Shown here: piece by piece, positions 17,521 to 26,234 of the stretch
Layout: the number at the start of each line of letters is the position of its first letter
How positions within the stretch are numbered: the first letter of the stretch is position 1
Assembly: GCF_003067705.1 (NCBI RefSeq)
Contig: NZ_QANL01000002.1
Location: forward strand, 806,001 to 870,000
Source of the DNA: Planctomonas deserti
GTDB lineage: Bacteria; Actinomycetota; Actinomycetes; Actinomycetales; Microbacteriaceae
Reading direction: 5' to 3'
DNA length: 64,000 bases
Notes under the pieces: generated by a model
What the model was told of the DNA's origin: nothing
Database searches by the model: none
Seen by the model: the letters and a program-made list of their open reading frames with translations, nothing else
Made by a program: the position numbers and the translations under genes

Positions 17521-18329
17521 CGGTCGAGGGTTCCGATCGGCCGGCCCAGACCATCCGTCACCAGCTCGACGCCGTTCTCCTCGCGGAGACGAAGTCGTCG
17601 CTCTGGCTGGCCGACCCCCACGAACTCGGCGACGAAGGCGTCCGCCGGGCGGGTGAGAACTTCAGTTGGCGTTCCCCGCTGCGCGAGCTTGCCTCCACTA
17701 CTGATGATGATGATCTCGTCGGCGAGGGTCATGGCTTCGTCGATGTCGTGTGTGACCAGGAGGATTGTCTTGCCCAGCTCCTGCTGCAGTGCGCGAAGCT
17801 CGCGCTGCAGGGAGCGACGAACGATCGGGTCGACGGCGCCGAAGGGTTCGTCCATGAGCAGGATGTTCGGGTCGCCGGCTAGAGCTCGCGCGACGCCTAC
17901 CCTTTGCTGCTGTCCGCCGGATAGTTGCGCGGGGTAACGCTTCCCGAGGCTGGCATCTAGTCCGACGATCTCCAGTACCTCGTACGCCCGCTTCGTCGCC
18001 ACGGAGCGGGACGCGCCTCTCAGTCGTGGCACCGTGGCAATGTTCTCGACGACGGTGCGGTGCGGTAGGAGCCCCCCGGCCTGAAGCACGTACCCGATGG
18101 ACCGGCGCAGCTGCACCGGGTCCATCTCGGCGACGTCGTTCCCGTCGATGAGCACGCGTCCGCGCGTCGGGTCGGTCATTCGATTGACCATGCGCAGCAG
18201 AGTGGTCTTGCCGGAGCCCGACGAGCCCACGAGGACAACGGTGGAGTGACTGGCAACGGTGAACGAGACGTCGTCGACTGCGACGGTGCCGTCCGGATAG
18301 TGCTTGAAGACGGAGGAAAACTCGATCAT
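17517..18329 (-). CDS. Quaternary-amine ABC importer, ATPase subunit
   Basis: A 270-residue ABC ATPase: Walker A GSSGSGKTT, Q-loop YVLQAGGLLPH, signature LSGGQQQRVGVARA, Walker B ILLMDEPFGAVD, switch His in VTHDIDEA. Closest in type to OpuCA/ProV. It is short (OpuCA is about 380 residues) because the C-terminal CBS pair that senses ionic strength is absent. That argues for nutrient uptake rather than osmotically gated betaine uptake. Four-base overlaps on both sides place it inside the operon. Confidence 0.88.
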   Translation of the reverse strand: MIEFSSVFKHYPDGTVAVDDVSFTVASHSTVVLVGSSGSGKTTLLRMVNRMTDPTRGRVLIDGNDVAEMDPVQLRRSIGYVLQAGGLLPHRTVVENIATVPRLRGASRSVATKRAYEVLEIVGLDASLGKRYPAQLSGGQQQRVGVARALAGDPNILLMDEPFGAVDPIVRRSLQRELRALQQELGKTILLVTHDIDEAMTLADEIIIISSGGKLAQRGTPTEVLTRPADAFVAEFVGVGQPERRLRLREENGVELVTDGLGRPIGTLDR

Positions 18330-19309
18330 CGATCTAGAACGACGACCAGCTTGCCGGTCACCGCGCCTTCCTCCATGTCGCGGTGCGCCTGCACCACTTC
18401 GTCGAAGGCGTACACCTTGCCGACGGGCACAGACACCTCCCGGGAGGTGACCGAGTCAAGGAAGGCCTGCAATACGTCGGCGGGCAGGTCGCTGGCCTCA
18501 CCATAGTAAGCCGTGAGGCGGACCCCGTTGGGGATGAAGTCCATCGGGTAGAAGTCCTTCACGATCCACTCATCGGAAAGCATGCCGGTGAAGCTGACGG
18601 TCCCGAACTTCGCCGTGGCTCGGAGCGTGTCCCGGAGCGAGGGCGTGCCGACCAGTTCGACCGCACCACTCACACCCGCCGGGAGGACCTGCCGGACCTG
18701 GCGCGAGATTTCACCGGCGTCGATGAGGACGTGATCTACCCCAGCCTGCTGCAGCTTCTCCCGCTTCGCCGCGTTCCTCGTGGTGGAGAGCACGGTGATG
18801 CCCCGGTGTTTCGCCAACACGGCTAGTGCGAGCCCGATTGAGGATGTGCCCCCGCGGACGAGCAACGAATCGCCTGCCTTCAGTTGCAGGAGTGCGAGCG
18901 ACCCGTTCGCGGTCTGAAGCATCTCGGGTAGGGCCCCGAGGGTCGCCCAGTCGAGGTCGCTCGAGAACGGGATGACGGTGCCTGCAGGGACCAGGACGTA
19001 CTCCGCGTACCCGCCATCGAAGTCCCGACCCATCCCTCCCATCACCGCGGCCACGGTGGTACCCGGCTCGAACTCGCCTCCCGGCGCCTCCACGACCACT
19101 CCGGTTGCCTCGATGCCGGGAATGCGCGGCAACGACCCGAACGACCCCATCCCTCGGCGGAAGTGCAACTCTGAGCGATTTAGTCCGAACGCCATCACCC
19201 GGATCAGCACCCATCCGGGGCGAGGCTCCGGCCGAGGAACATCCCGGGAAACTAGGACCTCGGGCCCACCGAATTCGTCGAGCACGATGGCACGCATGGT
19301 GGCGGTCAT
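18326..19309 (-). CDS. Zinc-type medium-chain oxidoreductase (quinone reductase-like)
   Basis: A 327-residue medium-chain dehydrogenase/reductase of the quinone oxidoreductase group. Features are LDEFGGPEVL at the N-terminus, GLNRSELHFRRG, PGIEATGVV, and the nucleotide site LLVRGGTSSIGLALA. Catalytic-zinc Cys/His residues are missing, as in NADPH:quinone reductases. The family reduces quinones or enones with NADPH. It is the second gene after marR and overlaps both neighbours by four bases, so it is controlled together with the ABC importer. Confidence 0.85.
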   Translation of the reverse strand: MTATMRAIVLDEFGGPEVLVSRDVPRPEPRPGWVLIRVMAFGLNRSELHFRRGMGSFGSLPRIPGIEATGVVVEAPGGEFEPGTTVAAVMGGMGRDFDGGYAEYVLVPAGTVIPFSSDLDWATLGALPEMLQTANGSLALLQLKAGDSLLVRGGTSSIGLALAVLAKHRGITVLSTTRNAAKREKLQQAGVDHVLIDAGEISRQVRQVLPAGVSGAVELVGTPSLRDTLRATAKFGTVSFTGMLSDEWIVKDFYPMDFIPNGVRLTAYYGEASDLPADVLQAFLDSVTSREVSVPVGKVYAFDEVVQAHRDMEEGAVTGKLVVVLDR

Positions 19310-19752
19310 CGCGCCTCACTCTCCGCCTTGTCGAACACGCCCTGGTCGATCCGCTCGAGCCCGTCGAGCGTCCCAAGCACGGTTTCCTCGTCAACAGATC
19401 CGAGCAACTCAGCGATGGCGGCGTCGAAGGCGGCGGTCGAGGAAACGAACGCGGCCCGCCCGGAAGCGCTGAGCTGAATCAGCGAGCTGCGCCGGTCCGA
19501 CGGGTGAGCTTCCCGCTGCACCAGACCATCCGCGACGAGTCGGTCGGTCAGCCGGCTGGCTGCGCCGACAGTGATGCCCAAGGCCTCGGCAACATCCTGC
19601 ACTCGTGCGCTTCCGTTCTCGGTTACTACGCGCAGGAACTCGAGGCGACCGAGCCGCAGCGCGCCCGACTGTGCGAGTCGGCGATCCACCGCGTTCCAGA
19701 GGGCGGTTTCATGCGCGACAAGGGCGCGGAAATAGCGGGAGAGGAGAGTCAT
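19306..19752 (-). CDS. MarR-family regulator heading the importer operon
   Basis: A 148-residue winged-helix protein with recognition region LGITVGAASRLTDRLVADGL and wing REAHPSDRRSSLIQLS. It is first in the leftward operon. No Shine-Dalgarno precedes the ATG, but a -10-like hexamer ends seven bases before it, so the mRNA is probably leaderless. An imperfect operator covers the -35 (19774-19788). It likely represses its own operon and perhaps the divergent hydrolase at 19883. The ligand may be a substrate of the importer or oxidoreductase. Confidence 0.86.
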   Translation of the reverse strand: MTLLSRYFRALVAHETALWNAVDRRLAQSGALRLGRLEFLRVVTENGSARVQDVAEALGITVGAASRLTDRLVADGLVQREAHPSDRRSSLIQLSASGRAAFVSSTAAFDAAIAELLGSVDEETVLGTLDGLERIDQGVFDKAESEAR

Positions 19753-19759
19753 GAGGAGG

Positions 19760-19788
19760 AGTATGCCATGGAATTAGTTGTCATGTAA
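19760..19788 (-). promoter_or_regulatory. Promoter for a leaderless marR mRNA, with overlapping operator
   Basis: On the minus strand TTACAT (19783-19788) and CATACT (19760-19765) are spaced by 17 bases, and the ATG follows seven bases after the -10. The imperfect dyad TTAGTTGTCATGTAA (19774-19788, plus strand) overlaps the -35 and fits a MarR site. Confidence 0.5.
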
Positions 19789-19882
19789 GATAGTGCCTTG
19801 TTAACTTCTCGGCATCGATGCGAGCTGCCGTGACTCGAGTCGACGGCGGCGACGCTCGAGCGGACCACCTTCGGAGGCATCC

Positions 19883-20491
19883 TTGAATTCATCCACGCGC
19901 CCCGCTGCGACGACGGCGATCCTGGTCGTCGACATGCAGAACGACAACCTGCACCCTGACGGCGCATTCGCCTCGAGCGGCGCCGCCGATCACGCAGCAT
20001 CCCAGAACGTCGTCGTGAACGTCCGCGCCGTGCTCGACGCCGCCCGCGCAGTCGGCTCGCCGGTCTTCCACAACCGCATCGTCGTGTACCCGCAGCGCCC
20101 CGTCGGCGGCGACAACGCCCCAATCTTCCGGATGCTGGGCCCCGAGTCGCTCAAGATGGGAACCTGGGGCGCCGAGATCGTCGACGGTCTCGACGTGCGT
20201 GACGACGAGATCGTTCTCGAGCGCAACCGCATGAGTGCGTTCAACGGCACCGGACTCGACCTCATGCTGCGCAACCTCGGTATCACCGACGTCATCGTCG
20301 TGGGGGTGTGGACCAACATGGCCGTAGAGCACACCGTCCGGGACGCGGCGGACCACGGCTACCGGGTCGCCATCGTCTCGGACGCCACCTCCAGCATCAA
20401 CGAGGACTGGCAGCGGGCAGCCCTCAGCTACGCGCTCACCAACATCGCGACGATCACCGACACCGCCTCCGTGGTCGAGGCGCTCAGATGA
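19883..20491 (+). CDS. Isochorismatase-like hydrolase lacking the catalytic Cys and Lys
   Basis: A 202-residue Rossmann-like protein of the isochorismatase/cysteine hydrolase superfamily: ILVVDMQND holds the first catalytic Asp, and the end region is GVWTNMAVEHTVRDAADHGY. In cysteine hydrolases the motif reads TN-CVE; here Cys is Ala. The Lys that should stand four residues before SAF is Arg (ERNRMSAF). Two of the three triad residues are thus absent, so an amidase reaction by the normal route is doubtful; isochorismatases proper also lack the Cys but keep the Lys. TTG start with GGAGG upstream. Divergent from the marR operon. Confidence 0.8.
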   Translation: MNSSTRPAATTAILVVDMQNDNLHPDGAFASSGAADHAASQNVVVNVRAVLDAARAVGSPVFHNRIVVYPQRPVGGDNAPIFRMLGPESLKMGTWGAEIVDGLDVRDDEIVLERNRMSAFNGTGLDLMLRNLGITDVIVVGVWTNMAVEHTVRDAADHGYRVAIVSDATSSINEDWQRAALSYALTNIATITDTASVVEALR

Positions 20492-20595
20492 GCTGATCGG
20501 CCGACTGGGCGGCGGCGCCCTGTGGGAGGTGAGTCGCGTCTGTCTGTCTCGCGTTCGCCTAACGGACCCTTCTGATCGGGAGGTAACAGGTGCGC

Positions 20596-20619
20596 CTACC
20601 AGGGCGGCGGCCCTGGTAG
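20596..20619. terminator. Hairpin between convergent genes
   Basis: CTACCAGGG and CCCTGGTAG form a perfect nine-pair stem with a six-base loop, followed by a second small hairpin at about 20623-20641. It lies between the hydrolase stop and the convergent MarR gene. The rest of 20492-20882 shows no gene. Confidence 0.5.
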
Positions 20620-20882
20620 CTCAAAGCCCTTTAGGGCCTTTCGCCGCCGACTGCGGGGTGGAGCAGGTAGCTCACGCAGGAAAAGTCTCTCCCTGAAGCC
20701 GGAGCGGTCGCTCTTGGAGTGATGGACGAGAGTATCTGTCGCGTCCGGGGGAGGGCCGACAAGCGGCGAAGTGAGTGGTCTTCCTGCTGCTGGGTCTGGC
20801 GGGGGCGAAGTGATACGAAGGAAGTCGTGCCGAACAAGCTGAAATAGGAGTCGACGGCAGGGGGGTACTGCCCGATCCCGGG

Positions 20883-21374
20883 CTACTCGTGCTGTGGAAC
20901 CGAGGCAAGCATCTTGCCGGCCGGGTCCAGTCGGGTCAGCAGGGACGCTGAAATCGCCGACAACTGCTTCAACTGCTCCGGGGTCAGCGCGTCGATGACC
21001 ATCGCGCGCACGTTCTCCACGTGCCCAGGCGCCGTCGCGACGACCTTTTGCCAGCCCGACTTTGTCAAGGCCACGTTCGTGGCTCGCTTGTCCTCCGGGC
21101 AGGGGTACCGGTTCACCAGGCCGCGCGTCTCCAGCCTGCCTATCACCTTCGAGAGCCTCGGCAGAGTGGCGTTCGTTCTGGCCGCTAATGCCGAAGCGCG
21201 GAGGACATGGTCAGGGGCCTCGGACAACATCGCGAGGGCGAAGTAGTCGAAGTGCGTCAGCCCGGCGTCCTGGGACAGTTGCGAATCCAGGGCCGCTGGG
21301 AGCAGTTCGAGGACCGCGGAGAACCGTATCCACGCCTCTCGCTCCTCGGGGGACAGCCAACGTGTTGCACTCAT
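20883..21374 (-). CDS. MarR-family regulator of the quinone-resistance-like cluster
   Basis: A 163-residue winged-helix regulator: YFALAMLSEAPDHVLRASAL, recognition region TLPRLSKVIGRLETRGLV, wing RYPCPEDKRATNVALT with one Cys in the wing. The type is close to MhqR/YodB-style MarR proteins that sense quinones or electrophiles, although the sensor mechanism cannot be read from sequence. Two GTTGT-N4-ACAAC dyads lie between it and the divergent 21473 gene. The cluster downstream on the plus strand (VOC, esterase, DoxX) parallels the Mhq regulon. Confidence 0.85.
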   Translation of the reverse strand: MSATRWLSPEEREAWIRFSAVLELLPAALDSQLSQDAGLTHFDYFALAMLSEAPDHVLRASALAARTNATLPRLSKVIGRLETRGLVNRYPCPEDKRATNVALTKSGWQKVVATAPGHVENVRAMVIDALTPEQLKQLSAISASLLTRLDPAGKMLASVPQHE

Positions 21375-21393
21375 AGCGTCATCCTACGACAAA

Positions 21394-21440
21394 GGTTGTA
21401 TCGACAACCAATATGGGTTACGTTAGTTGTATCAACAACC
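21394..21440. promoter_or_regulatory. Two tandem MarR operators
   Basis: GGTTGTATCGACAACC (21394-21409, perfect six-base arms) and AGTTGTATCAACAACC (21425-21440) are centred 31 bases apart, three helical turns. Both lie in the 98-base divergent gap between the MarR gene and the 21473 gene, so one dimer pair can shut both promoters. Confidence 0.85.
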
Positions 21441-21472
21441 AATGACCGTCCCTGGTCGAGAAGGAGAAACAC

Positions 21473-22045
21473 ATGAGCACCGTCACGATTTTCGGCACCG
21501 GGAACATGGGAACTGCCATCGCAAGCGTCGTCGCTGCCGGGGGCGCGTCTGTTCAGCACGTCGGCTCCGCTGATGATGCCAGCATCAGGGGTGACGTCGT
21601 CGTTCTCGCCGTGCCCTACCCGGCGCTCGCCCCAATCGCCGCGAAGTACGCCGGCCAGCTCGAGGGCAAGATCGTGGTCGACATCACCAACCCGCTCAAC
21701 TTCGAAACCTTCGACTCGCTCGTCGTCCCGGCGGGAACCTCTGCGGCGGCCGAGCTCGCGAAGGCGCTGCCCGCGTCGAAGGTTCTCAAGGCCTTCAACA
21801 CCAATTTCGCTGCCACCCTGGCTGCGAAGAAGCTCGGTCCCGTCAACACGACCGTGCTCATCGCCGGTGACGACGCCGACGCGAAGGCCACACTGGCGGG
21901 CCTCGTCACCGCGGGAGGCGTGAACGCTATCGACGCCGGCTCACTCAAGCGCGCCAACGAGCTCGAGGCCATGGGCTTCCTTCAGCTCACCCTGGCCGCC
22001 GGCGAGAAGATCAGCTGGACCGGCGGCTTCGGCATCATCAACTGA
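21473..22045 (+). CDS. NADP-binding protein of the F420:NADP reductase type
   Basis: A 190-residue single Rossmann-domain protein: VTIFGTGNMGTAIASVVAAGG at the start, then VVVLAVPYPAL, DITNPLNFE, KVLKAFNTNFA. This matches NADPH-dependent F420 reductase (Fno-like) and related small NAD(P)-binding oxidoreductases, which move hydride between NADPH and a flavin or deazaflavin. GAAGGAG precedes the ATG. It is the first gene after the double operator. An F420-linked role would fit the LLM flavoprotein encoded at 23725, but that is inference. Confidence 0.83.
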   Translation: MSTVTIFGTGNMGTAIASVVAAGGASVQHVGSADDASIRGDVVVLAVPYPALAPIAAKYAGQLEGKIVVDITNPLNFETFDSLVVPAGTSAAAELAKALPASKVLKAFNTNFAATLAAKKLGPVNTTVLIAGDDADAKATLAGLVTAGGVNAIDAGSLKRANELEAMGFLQLTLAAGEKISWTGGFGIIN

Positions 22046-22166
22046 TTGACCCGGTCGAGTCAACCCCGCTGGGTCGCGCCAATTCAGCCGGCGCGACCCG
22101 CTCTCCCACTGCTTCGCCCTGTCACAGGATCGCAGCGCCAATAGCCACACAGAAAGTGCAGGGTCC

Positions 22167-23078
22167 ATGGTTCCGCCGACGAACAACGTCCTTTCCGCCG
22201 ACACCTCCATGGGCGCCGTAACCCTCAGGGTCGGCGACCTCGAAAAGATGTCCTCCTACTACTCGCAGGCCTTCGCCATGGAGTCCCTCGAGGAGGTCAG
22301 CCGCGGCCGAGAGGTACATCGGGTACTTGGCCGTGGACGCACGCCGCTGGTAAAGCTCGTCCACACCCCGGATCTTCCCGGTGTCGACTCCCGGCAGGCA
22401 GGCCTCTTCCACACGGCGTTCCTCTTCGACGACGCCTCCAGCCTCGCGGCCACGGTCTATCGATCCGCGCAGGTGACATCCGGGCGTTTCATCGGGTCCA
22501 GTGATCACCATGTCAGCGAGGCCTTCTACTTCACAGACCCCGAGGGCAACGGCGTCGAGCTGTATACAGATCGAGACCGGTCCATGTGGATCCATGACGG
22601 TGACCAGATCCGCATCACGACCACATTCCTCGACCCCAACGAATACCTCAGAAAGAACCTGACTCAGGAGGCCGTCGACGCGGGCCCGTCGCTCGCCGGC
22701 CGAGTCGGGCACGTCCACCTCCAGGTCGGTGACATCGACACGGCGAAGGCGTTCTACGTCGACGCTCTCGGCTTCGAAACGACCCAGACCGGCTACTCGG
22801 GCGCCCTTTTCGCATCGGCCGGCGGTTACCACCACCACATCGCCATGAACGTCTGGAACAGCCGAGGGGCGGGACCGCGTGCCGCAAGCCTCGGCCTGGG
22901 GGATGTCGCGATCACGGCCTCGAGCTCGCCGGACCTGGAAGCGCTCCAGTCGCGACTGCGGAAGGCCTCGATCCCGTTCGCTTCCGATGGTCGATCCGTT
23001 GCCGTCAATGACCCCTGGGGCACCCGTATCACCGTCGCCCTGTCCGACCTCAGCACAGAGGAGATGCTCGCCCGATGA
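22167..23078 (+). CDS. VOC-family extradiol dioxygenase-like protein (MhqO/CatE-like)
   Basis: A 303-residue protein of two vicinal-oxygen-chelate modules. Module 1 (residues 10-135) has ligands in GLFHTAF, SDHHVSEAFYF and NGVELY; module 2 (residues 170-290) begins GHVHLQVGDIDTAKAFY. Ring-cleaving dioxygenases of the CatE/MhqA-E-O group have this layout and act on hydroquinones or catechols. Its ATG is 121 bases after the previous stop, and the next gene overlaps its end by four bases. Its place beside an esterase and a DoxX protein supports quinone detoxification. Confidence 0.85.
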   Translation: MVPPTNNVLSADTSMGAVTLRVGDLEKMSSYYSQAFAMESLEEVSRGREVHRVLGRGRTPLVKLVHTPDLPGVDSRQAGLFHTAFLFDDASSLAATVYRSAQVTSGRFIGSSDHHVSEAFYFTDPEGNGVELYTDRDRSMWIHDGDQIRITTTFLDPNEYLRKNLTQEAVDAGPSLAGRVGHVHLQVGDIDTAKAFYVDALGFETTQTGYSGALFASAGGYHHHIAMNVWNSRGAGPRAASLGLGDVAITASSSPDLEALQSRLRKASIPFASDGRSVAVNDPWGTRITVALSDLSTEEMLAR

Positions 23079-23728
23079 CGCTTTTGATCCTGCACGCCGA
23101 GCGCACGCCCGACGTGACGACCGAGGTCGTCTCCGGAACCGCCGTCGTGGTCTTCCTCCACGGGTACGGCTCCGGGGAGCGCGACCTCCCCGGCCTCGCC
23201 TCCGCTCTCGGATTGAACTTGCCGTGGGTATCGCTTCGGGCGCCGATCAATCTCGCGAACGGAGGAGCGGCGTGGTTCACCATCACCACCCCGGGTGATC
23301 CGGATCCGAAACCTGTCGTCGACGCCACCGATGCGATCTGGTCGTGGATCGACGAGCACATCGACCCGGACACGAAGATCGTCCCGATCGGCTTCTCCCA
23401 GGGCGGCCTCATGGCTAGCCAACTGTTGCGCACCCGTCCGGAGCGGGTCGTCGCCCCGGTGATCCTCGGCGGGTTCGTCCTGGGCGCTCACCAGCCGGGA
23501 GACGACCAGCTCGCGGAGGACCGGCCGGCAGTGTTCTGGGGGCGAGGCGCCGAAGACCGCGTCATCACGGTCCCCGCCATCAACCGCACCGGCGCGTTCC
23601 TGCCCGGTCACAGCACTCTCTCGCAGCGCATCTACCCAGGCCTCGCTCACGGCATCGACAATCGTGAGATCGATGACGTCCGTCACTTCCTCGCCACGCA
23701 CGTCGGCCCTGATGCCGTGGCCGTGTGA
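23075..23728 (+). CDS. Phospholipase/carboxylesterase-family hydrolase (MhqD-like)
   Basis: A 217-residue alpha/beta hydrolase. The oxyanion loop is VVFLHGYGSGERDL, nucleophile Ser in GFSQGGLMAS, Asp in GAEDRVITV, His in LAHGIDNREID. It belongs to the YpfH/MhqD carboxylesterase group. Overlaps by four bases on both sides tie it to the VOC dioxygenase and the LLM oxidoreductase. In Bacillus and Staphylococcus, mhqE-mhqD have the same dioxygenase-esterase pairing. Confidence 0.87.
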   Translation: MTLLILHAERTPDVTTEVVSGTAVVVFLHGYGSGERDLPGLASALGLNLPWVSLRAPINLANGGAAWFTITTPGDPDPKPVVDATDAIWSWIDEHIDPDTKIVPIGFSQGGLMASQLLRTRPERVVAPVILGGFVLGAHQPGDDQLAEDRPAVFWGRGAEDRVITVPAINRTGAFLPGHSTLSQRIYPGLAHGIDNREIDDVRHFLATHVGPDAVAV

Positions 23729-24765
23729 TGAGCACCGCACCGTTCGAAATCGGGATCTTCACCTTCGGAGAACTCACCAGGGACGCTGACGGCAGACCGA
23801 TATCTCCATCCCAGCGCCTGCGGGATGTCCTCGAATGGGCACGCGTAGCGGACCAAGCCGGGCTCGACCTTTTCGGTGTCGGCGAGCATCACCGGCAAGA
23901 CTTCGCCGTCACTTCTCCCCAGCTGATGCTCTCAGCGATCGCCGCGCAGACCAGCCGCATCCGGTTGACGAGCACGGTGACCGTACTGTCGAGCTCAGAC
24001 CCCGTCCGGATCTTCGAGGACTTCGCCATGCTCGACCTCCTCAGCGGCGGACGCGCGGAGATCACCGCCGGCCGCGGGGCGTATGTCGAGTCATTCCCCC
24101 TGTTCGGACAGTCCCTCGATCGTTATGACGTCTACTTCGAGGACCGGCTCGACCTGCTGCTGAAGATCCGCGGGCAGAACCCGGTCACCTGGTCGGGCAC
24201 CACCAGACCACCGCTGAACGCCGCCGAGATCTGGCCGCGCCCGTTGCAGGACGAACTTCCCGTGTGGATTGCCGTCGGCGGAACCCCCGACTCTGTCGTC
24301 CGCGCGGCCACCAGGGGCCTTCCCCTGTATCTCGCGATCCTCGGCGACCCGGGGCGATTCGCCTCCCTCGCACACCTCTACCGACACGCGGCAGACCAAG
24401 CGGGGCAGCAGCCGGGACGTGTCGGGGTCACCTCCCACTTCTATGCGGAGCCGACGTCGCAGGGCGCACGAGAAACGTTCTTCCCGCATTACTCGTCGTA
24501 CATCGGCCAGAACATGCCGCGCACAGGGCGTCTCGACCGCGACACCCTCGATGTCTGGGCAGGTCCCCGCGGAGCACTTTTCGCCGGAAGCCCAGCCGAG
24601 ATCATCGACAAGATCCTGTGGGAACACGACATCCTCGGCCATACGCGATTCCTCGCTCAGGTCGGTCTCGGTGGTCTCTCGCAACGAGACACCCTGGCCT
24701 CGATCGAACTGCTCGCAACCGAGATCCTCCCCGCCGTCCGTGCCGCCACCCACGCTCGTGTCTGA
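23725..24765 (+). CDS. LLM-class flavin-dependent oxidoreductase
   Basis: A 346-residue TIM-barrel flavoprotein of the bacterial-luciferase superfamily: GLDLFGVGEHHRQDFAVTSP, RIRLTSTVTVLSSSDPVRIFEDFAMLDLLSGGRAEI and the AGRGAYVESFPLFG loop. Members use FMNH2 or F420H2 with oxygen or an organic acceptor. It starts within the esterase stop (ATGATGAGC). Co-location with an F420-reductase-like protein hints at F420 use, but FMN use with a separate reductase is equally possible. Confidence 0.88.
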   Translation: MMSTAPFEIGIFTFGELTRDADGRPISPSQRLRDVLEWARVADQAGLDLFGVGEHHRQDFAVTSPQLMLSAIAAQTSRIRLTSTVTVLSSSDPVRIFEDFAMLDLLSGGRAEITAGRGAYVESFPLFGQSLDRYDVYFEDRLDLLLKIRGQNPVTWSGTTRPPLNAAEIWPRPLQDELPVWIAVGGTPDSVVRAATRGLPLYLAILGDPGRFASLAHLYRHAADQAGQQPGRVGVTSHFYAEPTSQGARETFFPHYSSYIGQNMPRTGRLDRDTLDVWAGPRGALFAGSPAEIIDKILWEHDILGHTRFLAQVGLGGLSQRDTLASIELLATEILPAVRAATHARV

Positions 24766-24838
24766 GCGGCACTGGCGCCCGTCCCGCGCCGGTGGGCCAC
24801 CGGAGCGGCGCGCAGGGGAGCAGCTGACGGGCGGAACG

Positions 24839-26068
24839 GTGGTGCCACTCACGCCCGAAGCACCCGGGTGGAGAGTCTTCGTGTGGGCGCTGTTCCTCGC
24901 GGGGTTCGCGACCTTCGCTCTCCTGTTCTCGCCGCAGGCGTTCCTTCCCGCGCTTTCCGCGGAGTTCGCGGTGGACGCGGACGCGGCAGCGGTGACGGTG
25001 TCGGCGACGGCCCTCGGGGTCGCCGCGGGTGTGCTCGGCTGGGCTAGCGTGTCGAATCGCGTCGGGCGGCTGCGTGCCATCCGGATGTCCCTCGTCCTCG
25101 CCCTGCTTTTCGCCGTCGCCATCCCATTCCTCCCGAACCTGGGAAGTGTGGTCGTCGTCCGCTTCGCGGAAGGCCTTGCTCTGGGTGCTGCGCCTGCCGT
25201 CGGCATGGCCTACATCGCGGAGAGGGTGGACGGACGCTGGGCGGCGCACGCCGCCGGGACATTCGTCGCGGGGAACACCGTCGGCGGGATCGTCGGCCGT
25301 CTCACCTCCGGCCTCGCCGCCGACATCGGCGGATGGCGACTCGCTTTCGGGGTGAGCACCGAAGTAGCCGCCCTGGCGATCGCCGCCTTTCTGATCCTGT
25401 CCCGGCGTCTCTACGACCGCGAGGCGTCGCCATCTGGCGGTAGCGCAGGTCGCGCCGTCTGGTTGAACCTGCGCGATCCATACATGCTGGCGTTATACCT
25501 CCAGGGTTTCCTGCTCATGGGAGCCTTCGGTGCGGTCTACAACTTCTTCGGGTACCGCGTGCAGGCGCCGCCGTTCGATCAACCCGCATGGATATCCAGC
25601 GCCTTGTTCCTCGTTTACCTCACCGGCTCCGTCGCGGCACAACGGTCCGGTGCCCTCGCCGCAAGGATGGGCACCGCCCGGACGTTAGTCGTCGGAAGTG
25701 CCGCGATACTCGTATCGCTTCCGCTGATGGCGTCGGATCTGCTTGCCGTCATGGTAGGGGGGCTCATCCTCTTCACGATCGGTTGCTTCACCGCCCATCC
25801 CATCGCGAGCGGACTCAGCGCGCGCTCGGCTCGGGCCGGCCGGGCACAGAGCACCGCGCTCTATCAGATCGCCTGGCTCGGAGGAACGAGTCTGTTCGGC
25901 TGGCTCGGCGGGCTTGCGTACGCGGCTGCCGGATGGACGGCGACGCTAGCTCTAGTCGCGATCCTCTGCATCCTCTCCGCCGCGGCCGCCGTCCTAGGCG
26001 CCACCGTGTCCACCCGGCTTCGGCTCGCGGACAGTCCAACCGTGACAGTGAGCGGAGTGAGTTCCTGA
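24839..26068 (+). CDS. MFS transporter (probable efflux pump)
   Basis: A 12-helix major facilitator protein of about 409 residues. The first helix is FVWALFLAGFATFALLF; the MFS loop motif after helix 2 is WASVSNRVGRLRAIRMS, with VVRFAEGLALGAAPAVGMAYIA in helix 4, similar to YnfM-type drug and arabinose exporters. The start is uncertain: GTG 24758 overlaps the previous stop but has no ribosome site; GTG 24839 or 24842 is nearer the first helix. It may export quinone-like toxins or products of the cluster. Confidence 0.83.
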   Translation: MVPLTPEAPGWRVFVWALFLAGFATFALLFSPQAFLPALSAEFAVDADAAAVTVSATALGVAAGVLGWASVSNRVGRLRAIRMSLVLALLFAVAIPFLPNLGSVVVVRFAEGLALGAAPAVGMAYIAERVDGRWAAHAAGTFVAGNTVGGIVGRLTSGLAADIGGWRLAFGVSTEVAALAIAAFLILSRRLYDREASPSGGSAGRAVWLNLRDPYMLALYLQGFLLMGAFGAVYNFFGYRVQAPPFDQPAWISSALFLVYLTGSVAAQRSGALAARMGTARTLVVGSAAILVSLPLMASDLLAVMVGGLILFTIGCFTAHPIASGLSARSARAGRAQSTALYQIAWLGGTSLFGWLGGLAYAAAGWTATLALVAILCILSAAAAVLGATVSTRLRLADSPTVTVSGVSS

Positions 26069-26234
26069 GTCGTCCGCTCGTAATCGATGGAGCCGCCTCG
26101 CGGTGGACGCCCACGGCGATGACGGAATCGGGGATGCCGCAGGGCAGCCCGCCGCTCTGAAATATGGAGCGGCGTTCGTAACCGCAATTAACTAGCAGCC
26201 AACCGGTTGCGCCAACCCTTGAAAGGACCGAACG

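Noticed and set aside
19770-19795. GGAAT-N18-GTG as a SigH-type promoter for the isochorismatase-like gene
   Set aside because: The -10 element should be GTT, and the site overlaps a better-supported MarR promoter and operator on the other strand.
24269-24838. N-terminal extension of the MFS gene to 24269
   Set aside because: The extension overlaps the LLM oxidoreductase in another frame and is Arg/Ser/Pro-rich without sense.
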